Positions 15,202 to 24,753 are shown, counted from the first letter of the stretch. The stretch is 64,000 nt of DNA from a candidate division KSB1 bacterium (GCA_024655945.1 JANLFK010000015.1:1-64000), one strand, 5' to 3'. Notes: generated from the sequence alone by a model not told the origin. Numbers and translations are program-made.

Positions 15202-16689
15202 CTACTCATCCCTATGCGCGCGGACCTTGGCAAACAGGTCCGTGGCACTGTCAACGAGATGCCTGGCCACGTCTGGCGTTCCGCGCTGCAGAGCGATGGC
15301 TGCCGCCTGGCGCAGCGCCCGCACCTGGACAATGATCTCGCGATCTTCGTCGGTTTGCTCAGCCGTAGAAGTGAGCCGGTTCACTGCCTGGTCCAATTCT
15401 TCCAGCCGCTGGGCAACCTCGGTGGCTGAGCCTGCAGGGCCGGCCCCCATCTGCGGCGAAAGCAGCCTGTCGCCGGCCAGGACCCACACCAGTGCCATCC
15501 GGTAACGCCCAAGCCCCACGGCCTGTTCGGCGAGGTGAAGGAGACGCTCAGCCTGGGTTACCAATTCTTCTTGCCCCTCGCCGCCGGCCTGGCGCGCCCG
15601 CTCCAGGTCGAGGCGCAGGCGAGTGATTTCTTCCTCGACCCTCACTGCGAGAGCATCACGCGGCGTTGCGCCCCTGTGCAGCAAACGGTAGGCAATGCCT
15701 TCGGCAAGCTCCGCGTTTTGCAGCGCCATGGGGAAAGCACCGGCCGCTAAGTGCCGACGGGCGCGGGAGAGGAGTTCGTCTCCCTTGGGCAAAAGAAGCC
15801 GGCCCTCTGGCGACGGGGAACGCTGCTCCTCCCGTGCCGCTTCCTGGAGAAGTGCCTCGACGCGCTCTATTTCCTCCTCAGCTCGCTCGCGCGGGGAACC
15901 CATTTCGCCCTCGCTGATGCTGATGCAGCGCAGGAGAATGCGTATGCCTTGGTGGTAGAGCTCCCAGGCCAAGGCTGCGTCACCCCGGTGCAGGGCACGC
16001 CCTGCCAACAGCCCGTGACGACGCGCCTGTTCCAGTGAGCGCCTGGCCATGGGGTTGTCGCTTCGCGCCGCCGCCTGTTCCGCCACATCCAGCAGCGTCA
16101 GGTACTGCTCGCGCGCCTCCTCCAGGCGGCCGGCCCCTGTGCGCCCACCTCCTTGCACCAGGTCACGAGCGCGTTTGCTGCAGTAGATTGCCACGCGGTA
16201 GTGCTCTGCCGCTGCCTGATAGCGCTGCTGGCGGACCGCCTCCGCGGCCCGGGCCTGCTGTTGGCGCGCGCGGGCGAGCAGCCGTTCCGCTTCCATATTG
16301 CCGCTGCCCGGGACGACCTGCTCCGCGTGGCGCATCAGCTCCTGCAGGCGCTCGCCGAGCTGCCCCACGGGGCTTTGCAGCAGCCGTGCCATCAACTGGT
16401 CCAGCACCCTTCTGGCTGCCACAATGTGCGCGTTTGCTTGCGCGTGCCTGCCCTGGGTCATCTCGTTGGCGGCCTGCGCACGCAACTGCCGCGCCTGCTC
16501 AAGGAGCGCCTGGAGCGCTGGGTCGTTGCGGTCAGCCAAAAGCTGCGCCGCCCTTTCCAGCTGACGGTCGAGCTGGTCAAGCCCCGCCTGGGCACCGTGC
16601 TGTCCCTGAGCCAAGACCAGCGGCACCACCAGCATCCCTGCCACGGTGGCGAAGAGCAGAATCCATGGTCGCAAAATGATCCGTTCCAT
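15202..16689 (-). CDS. Exported alpha-helical, coiled-coil protein
   Basis: A 495-residue protein with an N-terminal signal peptide or anchor (PWILLFATVAGMLVVPLVLAQ). The rest is nearly all helix, rich in Ala, Arg, Gln, Glu and Leu. Repeated helix pairs of about 35-40 residues, such as AEHYRVAIYCSKRARDL and AWELYHQGIRILLR, suggest TPR-like or long coiled-coil architecture. ATG 16689 follows a GGAGGGAGG site, while the extended frame to 16965 runs through the intergenic operator region. I do not recognise a family. It is divergent from the TPR-glycan operon. Confidence 0.6.
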   Translation of the reverse strand: MERIILRPWILLFATVAGMLVVPLVLAQGQHGAQAGLDQLDRQLERAAQLLADRNDPALQALLEQARQLRAQAANEMTQGRHAQANAHIVAARRVLDQLMARLLQSPVGQLGERLQELMRHAEQVVPGSGNMEAERLLARARQQQARAAEAVRQQRYQAAAEHYRVAIYCSKRARDLVQGGGRTGAGRLEEAREQYLTLLDVAEQAAARSDNPMARRSLEQARRHGLLAGRALHRGDAALAWELYHQGIRILLRCISISEGEMGSPRERAEEEIERVEALLQEAAREEQRSPSPEGRLLLPKGDELLSRARRHLAAGAFPMALQNAELAEGIAYRLLHRGATPRDALAVRVEEEITRLRLDLERARQAGGEGQEELVTQAERLLHLAEQAVGLGRYRMALVWVLAGDRLLSPQMGAGPAGSATEVAQRLEELDQAVNRLTSTAEQTDEDREIIVQVRALRQAAAIALQRGTPDVARHLVDSATDLFAKVRAHRDE

Positions 16690-16821
16690 CCTCGTTAACC
16701 TCCCTCCAGTCGCCTCTACATTTGCAATGCACGTGCCACGGCCAAACCGAAGAAGCGGGCCACGAGAATACAAGGGGTTAAGCCTACCTCGTGGACAGCC
16801 AGCCCTCCCCGACCCTTGATC

Positions 16822-16861
16822 CTGTACCTGGCGGTACGGCCCTGTGTACCATGCGGTACAG
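16822..16861. promoter_or_regulatory. Two tandem palindromes GTACC-N4-GGTAC, probable operator
   Basis: GTACCtggcGGTAC (16824-16837) and GTACCatgcGGTAC (16846-16859) are identical in both arms and start 22 bp apart, about two helical turns. This is the usual spacing for two dimers of a regulator on one DNA face. They lie between divergent genes starting at 16689 and 17050. Confidence 0.5.
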
Positions 16862-16977
16862 CACATTGCCAGGCTTCGCTGCGTATTGGTGAGGGCTGCG
16901 TCGTGGGAACCCACAGGCACCGGTCGCGGTTCCAATGGTAGCTTACCCTTCGAACGGTGGGGCATCCGATTTTTTGC

Positions 16978-17006
16978 TTGTAAATGTTGGCTGCTTATGG
17001 TATATT
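16978..17006 (+). promoter_or_regulatory. Predicted promoter of the TPR-glycan operon
   Basis: TTGTAA (16978-16983) and TATATT (17001-17006) are 17 bp apart. The start codon lies about 45 bp downstream. Confidence 0.6.
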
Positions 17007-17049
17007 ACGCTTTGTCAAGCATATGCCACTACCCTTGCGAGGAACAATG

Positions 17050-19071
17050 ATGAGCCCGCGTTCGTGGGCCGCACTTACTCTCTGCCTGCTCACTCTCAGC
17101 AGCGGCTGCAGCGGACCCTTGGCGACTCGGAATTCCGGCGCGGAGACCCCGCCTACCACCGCGCAGCCGCAGGTGGATCCGCTCGTCTCCCGTCTGGTGA
17201 TTCGCGGCGCCACCGCAGAGGCGCTCGGCGACCTCACCAACGCTCTGTCCGCCTACCAGGAGGCGGCTCTCCATGCACCCCAGTCCTTCGGCATCCAGAT
17301 GGCCATGGGCGAGGTCTATCTCCGCCTGGGCAAGACGGAGAGCGCACTGCTCTGTCTGCGAAAGGCCGCTGAGCTGAACCCGCGCAGCGCGGAGGCGCAC
17401 GGCCTGTTGGGGAATATCTACGCCGAGCAGCGCAAACTCGATCTGGCCGAGGCAGAGTTCCGCGCTCTGCTGGAAGTTGACCCCCGCGATGCCGATGCTT
17501 TGGGCAGGCTCATCAGCCTAATGGTGGCCCAAGGCAAGACAAAGGCGGCTTTGCAGCAAGTCAAGCAGTTTGCAAAGCATCTGCCCCAGGACGTGGACTA
17601 TTTGGTGCAGGTGGGCAATCTCTTCTACCAGGCAAGAGCCTATACCGAGGCGCGGGAGCTCTATCGCATGGCGATGGCGGTGGATCGACAAGCGGAAACG
17701 CCCTATTTGGCAGTCGCCGCTGCCTGCAAAGCCGAGGGCGACACCACGCAGGCCATCGCCTGGTATCGAAGAGCCTTGCAGGTGGACCCAACCTTCGACG
17801 AAGTGCAAAGCGAGCTGCGCGCGCTCTACGCCGCCACCAAGCGCTGGGACGAAGCGTTAGCGGTGTTCGCCGAGCTGGCGAAGACGGACTCGGCCAATGT
17901 GGAGCACTGGCTTGATATGGGCAGAGTGCACCTCATGAAGGGCGATACCCTTGCTGCCGCAAAGGCGTTCGCCCAGGCCCATGACCGTTTCCCTGATGAT
18001 GAGCGCACCGCCATCTCCTTGGGCCTCTTGCAGGAAAGTCTGCGCGACACGGCTGCGGCCTTGGCTACCTATCGCCGGGCCCTCACGGCAAACCCCAACT
18101 TTGCCCGCGTACGCAAGCTCTGCCGCAACCTGCTGGTGGCGCGCAAGCAGTGGGAAGAGGCCATCCAACTCTATGAGCAGGCGGGCGCGCGGGACTCCAG
18201 TGACGTCGTCAACGGGTTGGAGATAGCTGAACTCTATTTCCAAAAGGGGGACACGGCGACAGCTCTGGCGCACCTCGAGGCACTGGCGAGCCGATTCCCC
18301 AACGATTGGCGCGTGCCGTTTGCTGCCGGTCGCATGGAGTTCATGCGGCGCAACTGGTCGCAGGCCGGGGCGTACTTTGAGAAAGTCATCGCCCTCAACG
18401 ACCGCGTGCCGCCGGCCTGGTCGTTGCTCGGCCGCTGCCACCTCCTGCGCAACGAGCTGCAACAAGCCGAGGCGGTTTTCCGCAGAGCGGCGGGGCTCTT
18501 TCCCGATGATGGGGAGCTCAACTTCTTCTTAGGCTCAGTGCTTAGCCAGATGCGCAAGCCTGCTGAGGCACTACCCTTCATCACCAAGGCGTTGGAAGAC
18601 AACGAGGACAATGTGCCGGTGCTCCTGGTGCTAGCGGCCTGCTACTCGGAACTGCGGCGGGACGAGGAGGCAGACTCGGTGTACACCAAGATTCTCGCCC
18701 TGGACCCGGAAAATCCCACGGCGCTCAACAACTACAGCTATAGCCTTGCTGAACGGGGCATCCGCCTTGATGAGGCACTGCTCATGGTGGAAAAGGCCCT
18801 GCAGGCAGAACCCGAAAACGGCGCCTTCCTGGACACCATCGGCTGGGTTTACTTCAAGTTGGGTGACTATCAGAGAGCACTGGAAAAGATCCTGAAATCA
18901 GTAGAGGTGCGTCCGGGGTCGGCAGAGGTCATAGAACACCTGGGTGACGTGTACGAGAAGCTGGGGGAACTGTCTAAGGCGCAGGAGTACTGGCAGAAGG
19001 CGCTCGAGCTCGACCCCTCGCGCACGCACTTAGAGCAGAAGCTGAAAGGCACATCGCACACACGGCCATGA
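17050..19071 (+). CDS. TPR-repeat lipoprotein
   Basis: A 673-residue lipoprotein (TLSSGCSGPL) followed by 15 or more tetratricopeptide repeats. Examples are LVSRLVIRGATAEALGD, AHGLLGNIYAEQRKLDLAE and VIEHLGDVYEKLGELSKAQ. Such solenoids bind partner proteins and here would lie in the periplasm or at the outer membrane. Two adjacent ATG codons exist; 17050 is better spaced from AGGA at 17040-17043 than 17047. It is the first gene of a plus-strand series; its stop overlaps the next start (ATGA). Co-transcription with an outer-membrane lipoprotein and glycosyltransferases suggests a role in envelope assembly or glycan export. Confidence 0.85.
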   Translation: MSPRSWAALTLCLLTLSSGCSGPLATRNSGAETPPTTAQPQVDPLVSRLVIRGATAEALGDLTNALSAYQEAALHAPQSFGIQMAMGEVYLRLGKTESALLCLRKAAELNPRSAEAHGLLGNIYAEQRKLDLAEAEFRALLEVDPRDADALGRLISLMVAQGKTKAALQQVKQFAKHLPQDVDYLVQVGNLFYQARAYTEARELYRMAMAVDRQAETPYLAVAAACKAEGDTTQAIAWYRRALQVDPTFDEVQSELRALYAATKRWDEALAVFAELAKTDSANVEHWLDMGRVHLMKGDTLAAAKAFAQAHDRFPDDERTAISLGLLQESLRDTAAALATYRRALTANPNFARVRKLCRNLLVARKQWEEAIQLYEQAGARDSSDVVNGLEIAELYFQKGDTATALAHLEALASRFPNDWRVPFAAGRMEFMRRNWSQAGAYFEKVIALNDRVPPAWSLLGRCHLLRNELQQAEAVFRRAAGLFPDDGELNFFLGSVLSQMRKPAEALPFITKALEDNEDNVPVLLVLAACYSELRRDEEADSVYTKILALDPENPTALNNYSYSLAERGIRLDEALLMVEKALQAEPENGAFLDTIGWVYFKLGDYQRALEKILKSVEVRPGSAEVIEHLGDVYEKLGELSKAQEYWQKALELDPSRTHLEQKLKGTSHTRP

Positions 19072-19886
19072 CGCGCCTGCTTGGGCACAAGAGACCGGCT
19101 TTCCAGGACTGGCTCAGAATTTGTGGGGTGGTCGCCGCGGCTGGCCTCGCCGTGTGTCTTGCGTGTGCGCCATCTGCGCGGGAAGCAGCATGGGACCTGT
19201 CGCAAGTCAGCCTGCCACAGCTGCAGCGCGACGTGGACAGGAATGTGAGCAAGCTCAAAACGCTCAAAGGGCGGGCCCGCATCTCCTTCGAGTCCCCGGT
19301 TGCGGGCTACTCCGGCTACACGCAGGTGGCGGTGCGCATGCCGGACTCGGCGCTCATCAAGGTCGAAGCGATCTTCGGCTTAGATGTGGCCTCGCTCTTC
19401 GTGGACGGCCGCTCGTTCATGGCCTATGTACCCTCCGAGAGGCGTGTGTACCGAGGCAGTATCGAGCGGCTGCGCTATCTTGACCCGCTGGTCATGGCCG
19501 TGGACGGCCGGCTGCTGGTCTCTGCCCTAAGCGGCCTGGTCTCCTTGCCCCGGGAAGGCGCCGGGGTAAAAGGTGTGGACAGTCACGGCCTGCTCGTCGA
19601 GAGGCGCGCCGAAGAGGGCCTGTTCCGGTACTGGGTCGACCGCCAGCGCGCCGTGGTCTCACAGATGGAATACGAGGACTCCCAGCTGGGCCTGCTCTAT
19701 CGGTTGAGCTTCAGCCGCTTTGCCAAGACTTCCGGCATGCTTCTGCCGCGCATGGTGACCCTCGAGCGCCCGCAGCAGGGAGAACGCCTGACCCTTTTCT
19801 ATCTCGAACGAACGGTCAACGTGCATCTGCGCGCCTTGGAGATGCGGCAGCGCCTCCCCGGCAATGTGGAGGAGGTCCTGCTATGA
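19068..19886 (+). CDS. DUF4292/LolB-like outer-membrane lipoprotein
   Basis: A 272-residue lipoprotein (AVCLACAPS). The mature part has a helical segment (LQRDVDRNVSKLKTLKGRARI) cut short here, then beta strands spaced as in the LolA/LolB half-barrel, for example GYTQVAVRMPDSALIKVEAIFGLDVASLF split across strands. DUF4292 members follow TPR proteins in many Bacteroidota-like genomes, which supports the call. LolB-like proteins bind lipoprotein acyl chains; whether this one does is inference. ATG 19068 overlaps the upstream stop, and its own end overlaps the GT2 start by four bases. Confidence 0.65.
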   Translation: MTRLLGHKRPAFQDWLRICGVVAAAGLAVCLACAPSAREAAWDLSQVSLPQLQRDVDRNVSKLKTLKGRARISFESPVAGYSGYTQVAVRMPDSALIKVEAIFGLDVASLFVDGRSFMAYVPSERRVYRGSIERLRYLDPLVMAVDGRLLVSALSGLVSLPREGAGVKGVDSHGLLVERRAEEGLFRYWVDRQRAVVSQMEYEDSQLGLLYRLSFSRFAKTSGMLLPRMVTLERPQQGERLTLFYLERTVNVHLRALEMRQRLPGNVEEVLL

Positions 19887-20833
19887 GACCCAGACCGCGA
19901 CAATGCGCCCTATCGGTGGTGGTGCCCCTCTACAACGAAGCCGATTCCTTGCAGCCCCTCCACGCGGAGATAGTCGCGGCCGTCAGGAAACGCGTGCCCT
20001 CTTACGAAATCATTTTTGTGGACGATGGCTCCACCGATGGCTCGCTGGATGTCTTGCGACGTCTTGCTGCTCAGGACCGCCGGGTGAAGGTCATCTCGTT
20101 GCGCAGCAACTGTGGCAAATCGGCGGCCCTGGCCGTAGGCTTTGCCCATGCTCAAGGTTCCGCGGTGGTAACGATGGACGCCGACCTGCAGGACGATCCG
20201 GCGGAAATCCCGCACCTGCTCGCCAAGCTCGACGAAGGATACGACCTGGTTTCTGGATGGAAAAAGAAGCGGCATGACCCACTGCGCAAGCGCTGGAGTT
20301 CCAAGTTGTTCAACATGGTGACCTCGGCGGTCAGCGGCCTGCGGTTGCATGACTTCAACTGCGGACTGAAGGCCTATCGCAGCGAGGTGGTGCGCAGCAT
20401 TCGCCTCTACGGACAGCTCCATCGCTTCCTGCCGGTCTTGGCCCACTGGCAAGGGTTCAAGGTCACCGAGCTGGTGGTCAACCATCGGCCCAGGCGTTTC
20501 GGCAAGACCAAGTTCGGGCCATGGCGGTTCTTCGCCGGCTTTTTCGACCTGCTCACGGTCATGTTTCTCAGGCGCTTCAACCGCCGCCCCATGCACCTTT
20601 TTGGCCTGCTGGGCCTTGTTTGCTTCCTTGCCGGAAGCGCGATCACCCTCTATTTGGCGGTCATGCGCCTGTTCTATTCGGTATACTTGAGCAATCGCCC
20701 CTTGCTGTTCTTAGGCATCCTGCTCATCATCGTGGGCATCCAGTTTGTCTCCATCGGCCTTTTGGGTGAGATGATCACCGAGTCGCGCAAAGACGAGCAG
20801 GGCTACCCTGTGCGCCTGAAAATCGGCTGGTGA
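19883..20833 (+). CDS. Family 2 glycosyltransferase with two C-terminal TM helices (DPM1/ArnC-like)
   Basis: A GT-A enzyme of 316 residues: VVVPLYNEADSL at the N-terminus, VDDGSTDGS, and the metal-binding MDADLQDDP. Two transmembrane helices follow near residues 235-255 and 268-295. This layout is that of polyprenyl-phosphate glycosyltransferases (dolichol-phosphate mannosyltransferase, ArnC, GtrB), which load a sugar from a nucleotide donor onto undecaprenyl phosphate. The start overlaps the upstream gene by ATGA. The donor sugar cannot be read from sequence. Confidence 0.85.
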   Translation: MRPRPRQCALSVVVPLYNEADSLQPLHAEIVAAVRKRVPSYEIIFVDDGSTDGSLDVLRRLAAQDRRVKVISLRSNCGKSAALAVGFAHAQGSAVVTMDADLQDDPAEIPHLLAKLDEGYDLVSGWKKKRHDPLRKRWSSKLFNMVTSAVSGLRLHDFNCGLKAYRSEVVRSIRLYGQLHRFLPVLAHWQGFKVTELVVNHRPRRFGKTKFGPWRFFAGFFDLLTVMFLRRFNRRPMHLFGLLGLVCFLAGSAITLYLAVMRLFYSVYLSNRPLLFLGILLIIVGIQFVSIGLLGEMITESRKDEQGYPVRLKIGW

Positions 20834-20918
20834 TTGGGAAGCAAGCGTTGCGGGATACGGGAATGCGACAGCATCACCACACCTGTGAAACAGCAATCCG
20901 GTTACTCCTGCGAGGACA

Positions 20919-22007
20919 ATGACGTTCGCCTATCGCTCTGACTGCCGACATTTTGGCGGCGACGTGCCGTGTGCTCCCCATAAGGCCCACCAGGTGCACT
21001 GCAGTTCGTGCCAGTGGTACGAGCCCACTTCCGGGCGCATCCTGATTATCAAGTTGGGCGCCGTGGGCGATGTCATCCGCTCGACCCCCATTCTTCACCC
21101 TCTGCGCCGGGATTTCCCCCAGGCCGTGCTCCACTGGTTGACCCACACGCCCGAGGTAATTCCGGACATAGTCGACAGGGTACACCCGTGGCGTCTGGAG
21201 GACATTCTCTACCTGCAGGCCACTGAGTTCGATCTTCTCATTAACCTTGACAAAGACAGGGAAGCATGCGCCTTGGCCTCCATGGTGCGGGCGCGGCAGA
21301 AGAAGGGCTACTTGCTGCGCGATGGCATGCCTGCCCCTGCCGATGTGGCGGCCGAGGGCAAATTCCTGACCGGCCTCTTTGACGACGTCGCCAAGGCCAA
21401 TAACAAGTCCTACCCGCAAGAGCTGTTCGAAATTTGCGGCTACACCTTTGCCGGCGAAAAGTACATCTTGAGCAACTTTGCCGACCTGGGCTTACAATGG
21501 CAAATCCCGCAGCCGCGGCCGCTCGTGGGCCTCAACACCGGCTGTGGCAGTCGCTGGAAGTCAAGGCTGTGGCCAGAGGAATACTGGGCGCAGTTGGCCA
21601 GGGAGTTGCGCGCCAAGGGACTGGGGGTCATCCTCTTGGGCGGACCCCAGGAGCACGAGAAGAACATGCGCCTTGCAGAGGCGACCGGCGCGACTTATCT
21701 GGGCCACTTTCCGTTGCGGCAGTTCATCAACCTCGTGGACCAGACTGACGTGGTGGTGACGGCGGTGACCATGGCGCTGCATATCGCCATCGGATTAGGG
21801 AAGAGAGTGGTGCTCTTTAACAACACATTCAACCGGCACGAGTTTGAGCTGTACGGGCTTGGGGAAACACTGGAGCCCGAGTTCTCTTGCAGCTGCTTCT
21901 ATGCCGCCGAGTGCCCGAATAACTGCATGCAATATCTCTATCCAGCGCGGGTGTTGGCAAGCTGCCTGCGCCAAGTGCTCGCCTCAGGGGGGATGGCCGG
22001 CGTATGA
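20919..22007 (+). CDS. Family 9 glycosyltransferase (heptosyltransferase-like)
   Basis: A 362-residue GT-B enzyme of the ADP-heptose:LPS heptosyltransferase family, with ILIIKLGAVGDVIRSTPIL at the N-terminal core and VGLNTGCGSRWKSRLWP, VILLGGPQEHEKN and VVVTAVTMALHIAIGLGK in the nucleotide-sugar half. Before the core lies a Cys/His-rich extension (C9, C18, H21, C28, C31), probably a small metal site. It would transfer a sugar to the lipid A core or another envelope glycan; donor and acceptor are not certain. The stop overlaps the next gene. Confidence 0.85.
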   Translation: MTFAYRSDCRHFGGDVPCAPHKAHQVHCSSCQWYEPTSGRILIIKLGAVGDVIRSTPILHPLRRDFPQAVLHWLTHTPEVIPDIVDRVHPWRLEDILYLQATEFDLLINLDKDREACALASMVRARQKKGYLLRDGMPAPADVAAEGKFLTGLFDDVAKANNKSYPQELFEICGYTFAGEKYILSNFADLGLQWQIPQPRPLVGLNTGCGSRWKSRLWPEEYWAQLARELRAKGLGVILLGGPQEHEKNMRLAEATGATYLGHFPLRQFINLVDQTDVVVTAVTMALHIAIGLGKRVVLFNNTFNRHEFELYGLGETLEPEFSCSCFYAAECPNNCMQYLYPARVLASCLRQVLASGGMAGV

Positions 22008-23128
22008 AAATCGTGATTGTTGGCACGGCCTACCCGTTGCGCGGGGGCATTGCCCACTACAATGCGCTTCTCTACCGCGCACTGCGCGCCCGCGGCCATC
22101 AGGTGCACGTGGTCTCGTTCAAGCGCCAATACCCGTCTCTTCTGTTCCCCGGCCGCACGCAGCAAGATGCCGGCGAGGAGGCCATCCCGATTCAGGCGGA
22201 GCCGCTGCTGGATTCCATTGGCCCTGCTTCGTGGCTGCGCGTGGCCTTGCGCATTCGCCAGCACGCCCCGGACCTGGTGCTTTTCAAGTACTGGATGCCC
22301 TTCTTCGCGCCATGCTTCGCCGCAGTGGCCTTCCTCAGCAAGCTGCTCTGTCCGACGCCCGTGGTCTACATTTGCGACAACATCGTTCCCCACGAAGGCA
22401 CGCCGCTCGATGTCCCCCTGACCAGGCTGGGGCTGGGCTTTGTGGACCACTTTGTGGTCATGTCCCACACGGTGCGGCAGGACTTGTTGCGCTTTGTCCC
22501 ACATGCAGATTTCCGGCAGGTGCCGCATCCGGTCTACAGCATTTTCGGTGACCCCTTGCCCAAGGAGGAGGCGCGCCGCCGGTTGGGCTTGGGTAACGGC
22601 AACTTGGTCCTCTTCTTTGGTTACGTGCGCGCGTACAAAGGCCTGCATGTTCTTCTCAAGGCAATGCCCGAAGTGCTGCGACAGATACCTGTTCGCCTGC
22701 TGGTGGCCGGCGAGTTCTACAGCGACAAGTCAAGCTATATGGAGCTCATTGAGCAGCTGGGCATCTCCTCTGCGGTGACGGTGGTGGACGAGTTCATTCC
22801 CAACCAGGACGTCAAGCTCTACTATTCGGCGGCAGACGTGGTGGTTCTGCCCTACTTGGCTGCAACGCAGAGTGGCATCGTCCAGATTGCCTACCACTTC
22901 AACAAGCCGGTGATTACCACCGAGGTGGGTGGGCTGCCCGATGAAGTGGTGCACGGGGCAACTGGCTTCGTGGTGCCAGCAGACGATCCCCAAGCATTGG
23001 CTAAGGCCATCGTCAGCTATTTCGCCGAAAAGAGGGAGCGCGATTTCGCGGAAAAGATCGCATTGCACAAGGGACGCTACTCTTGGGATCGTTTGGCTGA
23101 GGCCATCGAATCGTTTGCCACGCCATGA
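22004..23128 (+). CDS. Family 4 glycosyltransferase
   Basis: A 374-residue GT-B enzyme. The N-terminal glycine loop is PLRGGIAHYNALL. The C-terminal domain has LFFGYVRAYKGLHVLL, and the donor-binding region reads LPYLAATQSGIVQIAY then PVITTEVGGLPDEV. The second Glu of the common E-x7-E pair is replaced by a variant here, as seen in several GT4 subfamilies. It acts in the cytoplasm on nucleotide-sugar donors, probably on a lipid-linked glycan. ATGA overlaps exist at both ends. Confidence 0.85.
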   Translation: MKIVIVGTAYPLRGGIAHYNALLYRALRARGHQVHVVSFKRQYPSLLFPGRTQQDAGEEAIPIQAEPLLDSIGPASWLRVALRIRQHAPDLVLFKYWMPFFAPCFAAVAFLSKLLCPTPVVYICDNIVPHEGTPLDVPLTRLGLGFVDHFVVMSHTVRQDLLRFVPHADFRQVPHPVYSIFGDPLPKEEARRRLGLGNGNLVLFFGYVRAYKGLHVLLKAMPEVLRQIPVRLLVAGEFYSDKSSYMELIEQLGISSAVTVVDEFIPNQDVKLYYSAADVVVLPYLAATQSGIVQIAYHFNKPVITTEVGGLPDEVVHGATGFVVPADDPQALAKAIVSYFAEKRERDFAEKIALHKGRYSWDRLAEAIESFATP

Positions 23129-24546
23129 ACGGAGCCTGCGCGGACATGACCTCAGCGCTCTGGCAAGACCCTCGGCCGAAGAAGGTGCTGGTGGTCACGT
23201 ACTACTTCCCCCCAAGCGGCGGGGCAGGCGTGCAGAGGAGCTTGAAATTCGTCAAGTACCTCCCCTCCTGCGGCTGGCAGCCGGTGGTGCTCACCGCCCG
23301 CGATGCCGACTATCCTGCCTTTGACCCCACGCTGCAGGCGGAGGTGCCGCCAGAGGCTCGCGTCTTTCGCACGCGCATCGTGGAGCCGTACCGCCTCTAC
23401 CGGCGGTTGACGGGCAGGCGGCCGGATGAGGCCATGGATATCGCCTCGCTCACCCGCGACGAGCGCCAGCGTCGTTCCTTCAAGGAGCGGCTTGCAGAGG
23501 CGGTGCGGGCCTGGGTTTTTATCCCGGACGCGCGCCTGGGCTGGCTGCCTTTTGCCGTGTATGGCGGGCTGCGCGCGGCGCGCCAGGAACAGGTTACCGC
23601 CATCTACAGTTCCGCCCCGCCTTACACTTGCCACTTGATCGGCCTCTGTCTCAAGCTTGTGACCCGCCTGCCTTGGGTGGCAGACTTTCGGGACTCCTGG
23701 GTGGGCTGGTTGTCCGCAGCGCAACGGCCTCCGTTGCCCCGGGCTGTTGACTGCTTCTTGGAGCACCAGGCGCTGGCACGCGCCGACGCGATCCTGGCCG
23801 TTTCGCGGGGCGTGGCAGATGACTTGGCCAGCCGCCACCCGAAACTCTACGAACAGCGCTGGCGGATTCTGCCTAACGGTTACGACGGTGCCGACTACGA
23901 AGGTCTGACGCCTCACCCACGGCCGAACCGCCTGGTCATCACCTACACCGGCTCTTTGTACGGCCACCGCAACCCGGAGGCGCTACTGCGCGCGGTGAAA
24001 TTGCTCATCGCCGAGCGGCCTGCTGTCCGCGACCGCCTGCTGCTGCGCTTCGTGGGTCGCACCGGTGGGTTCATCGAGGAGATGCTGCGCGATCCCGGCC
24101 TCGCCGGACTGGTGGAAGTTGTGCCCTATGTGCCGCACGCGGAGAGCCTGCGCTTCCTCTTGTCGTCGGACATATTGCTGCTCATCATCGACGATGCGCC
24201 TGCCAACAAGGGCATCCTCACCGGCAAGCTGTACGAGTACATCGGCGCGCGCAAGCCCATCTTGGCATTGGCCCCTGAAGGGGAAGCCGCCGCCCTCATT
24301 CGCCGCCTGCGGGTGGGGAGCGTGGTGGCCCCCAACGATGTGCAGGCGATCAAGCAGGCCCTGGTGCACGCGTACCAGATGTGGCAAGAGAGACGTCTGC
24401 ATCTGGCCCAGGTCGACGAAGCCGGAGTGGCGGCCCTGGACCGTCGCCACCTGGCCAAAGAGCTCGCCGCGGTGCTGGACGCGGTGGTCGCTGGGCAGAC
24501 TCGGTTCCAGCATCCGCTAGCGACAAGGGAGAAAGAACGACTATGA
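23125..24546 (+). CDS. Family 4 glycosyltransferase
   Basis: A 473-residue GT-B enzyme starting with VLVVTYYFPPSGGAGVQRS, the aromatic-Pro-Pro motif of a GT4 subfamily involved in surface polysaccharide synthesis. The middle shows VADFRDSWVGW and the C-terminal half VITYTGSLYGHRNPEALL and ILTGKLYEYIGARKPIL. It is longer than its neighbours because of an insert near residues 85-130. It overlaps the previous gene by ATGA. The sugar is not predictable. Confidence 0.85.
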   Translation: MNGACADMTSALWQDPRPKKVLVVTYYFPPSGGAGVQRSLKFVKYLPSCGWQPVVLTARDADYPAFDPTLQAEVPPEARVFRTRIVEPYRLYRRLTGRRPDEAMDIASLTRDERQRRSFKERLAEAVRAWVFIPDARLGWLPFAVYGGLRAARQEQVTAIYSSAPPYTCHLIGLCLKLVTRLPWVADFRDSWVGWLSAAQRPPLPRAVDCFLEHQALARADAILAVSRGVADDLASRHPKLYEQRWRILPNGYDGADYEGLTPHPRPNRLVITYTGSLYGHRNPEALLRAVKLLIAERPAVRDRLLLRFVGRTGGFIEEMLRDPGLAGLVEVVPYVPHAESLRFLLSSDILLLIIDDAPANKGILTGKLYEYIGARKPILALAPEGEAAALIRRLRVGSVVAPNDVQAIKQALVHAYQMWQERRLHLAQVDEAGVAALDRRHLAKELAAVLDAVVAGQTRFQHPLATREKERL

Positions 24547-24740
24547 GGCACATGTCTGCTCCAGCAGGGCGTCGCAGTTCGGCCATGCGATCTGGGCGCA
24601 GGTCTGCCGTCCAGCGCTCTGGCTTGGTGGCCTTGGTCTTCCGCTGCCCCTGGAGACCCTTAGGTCTTCTCCTCGCGCCCGCATTGAGGGCCCGTCGCTC
24701 CTTCCGGCACGGCGCCGCACCCCTCTTTCGCACCGCATGA
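24543..24740 (+). CDS. Doubtful small ORF between two glycosyltransferases
   Basis: A 65-residue ORF starts at an ATG overlapping the upstream stop (ATGA), like true genes in this operon. The predicted protein is very Arg/Pro/Ala-rich, with one weak hydrophobic stretch (PLGLLLAPAL). I recognise no family. It may be a coupled small basic protein or simply a 207-bp spacer. I think the spacer is more likely. Confidence 0.2.
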   Translation: MRHMSAPAGRRSSAMRSGRRSAVQRSGLVALVFRCPWRPLGLLLAPALRARRSFRHGAAPLFRTA

Positions 24741-24753
24741 ACGGGGAACAGCC

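Noticed and set aside
16984-17049. Longer N-terminus of the TPR protein from 16984
   Set aside because: It would begin before or inside the -10 box, and the lipoprotein signal begins at 17050.
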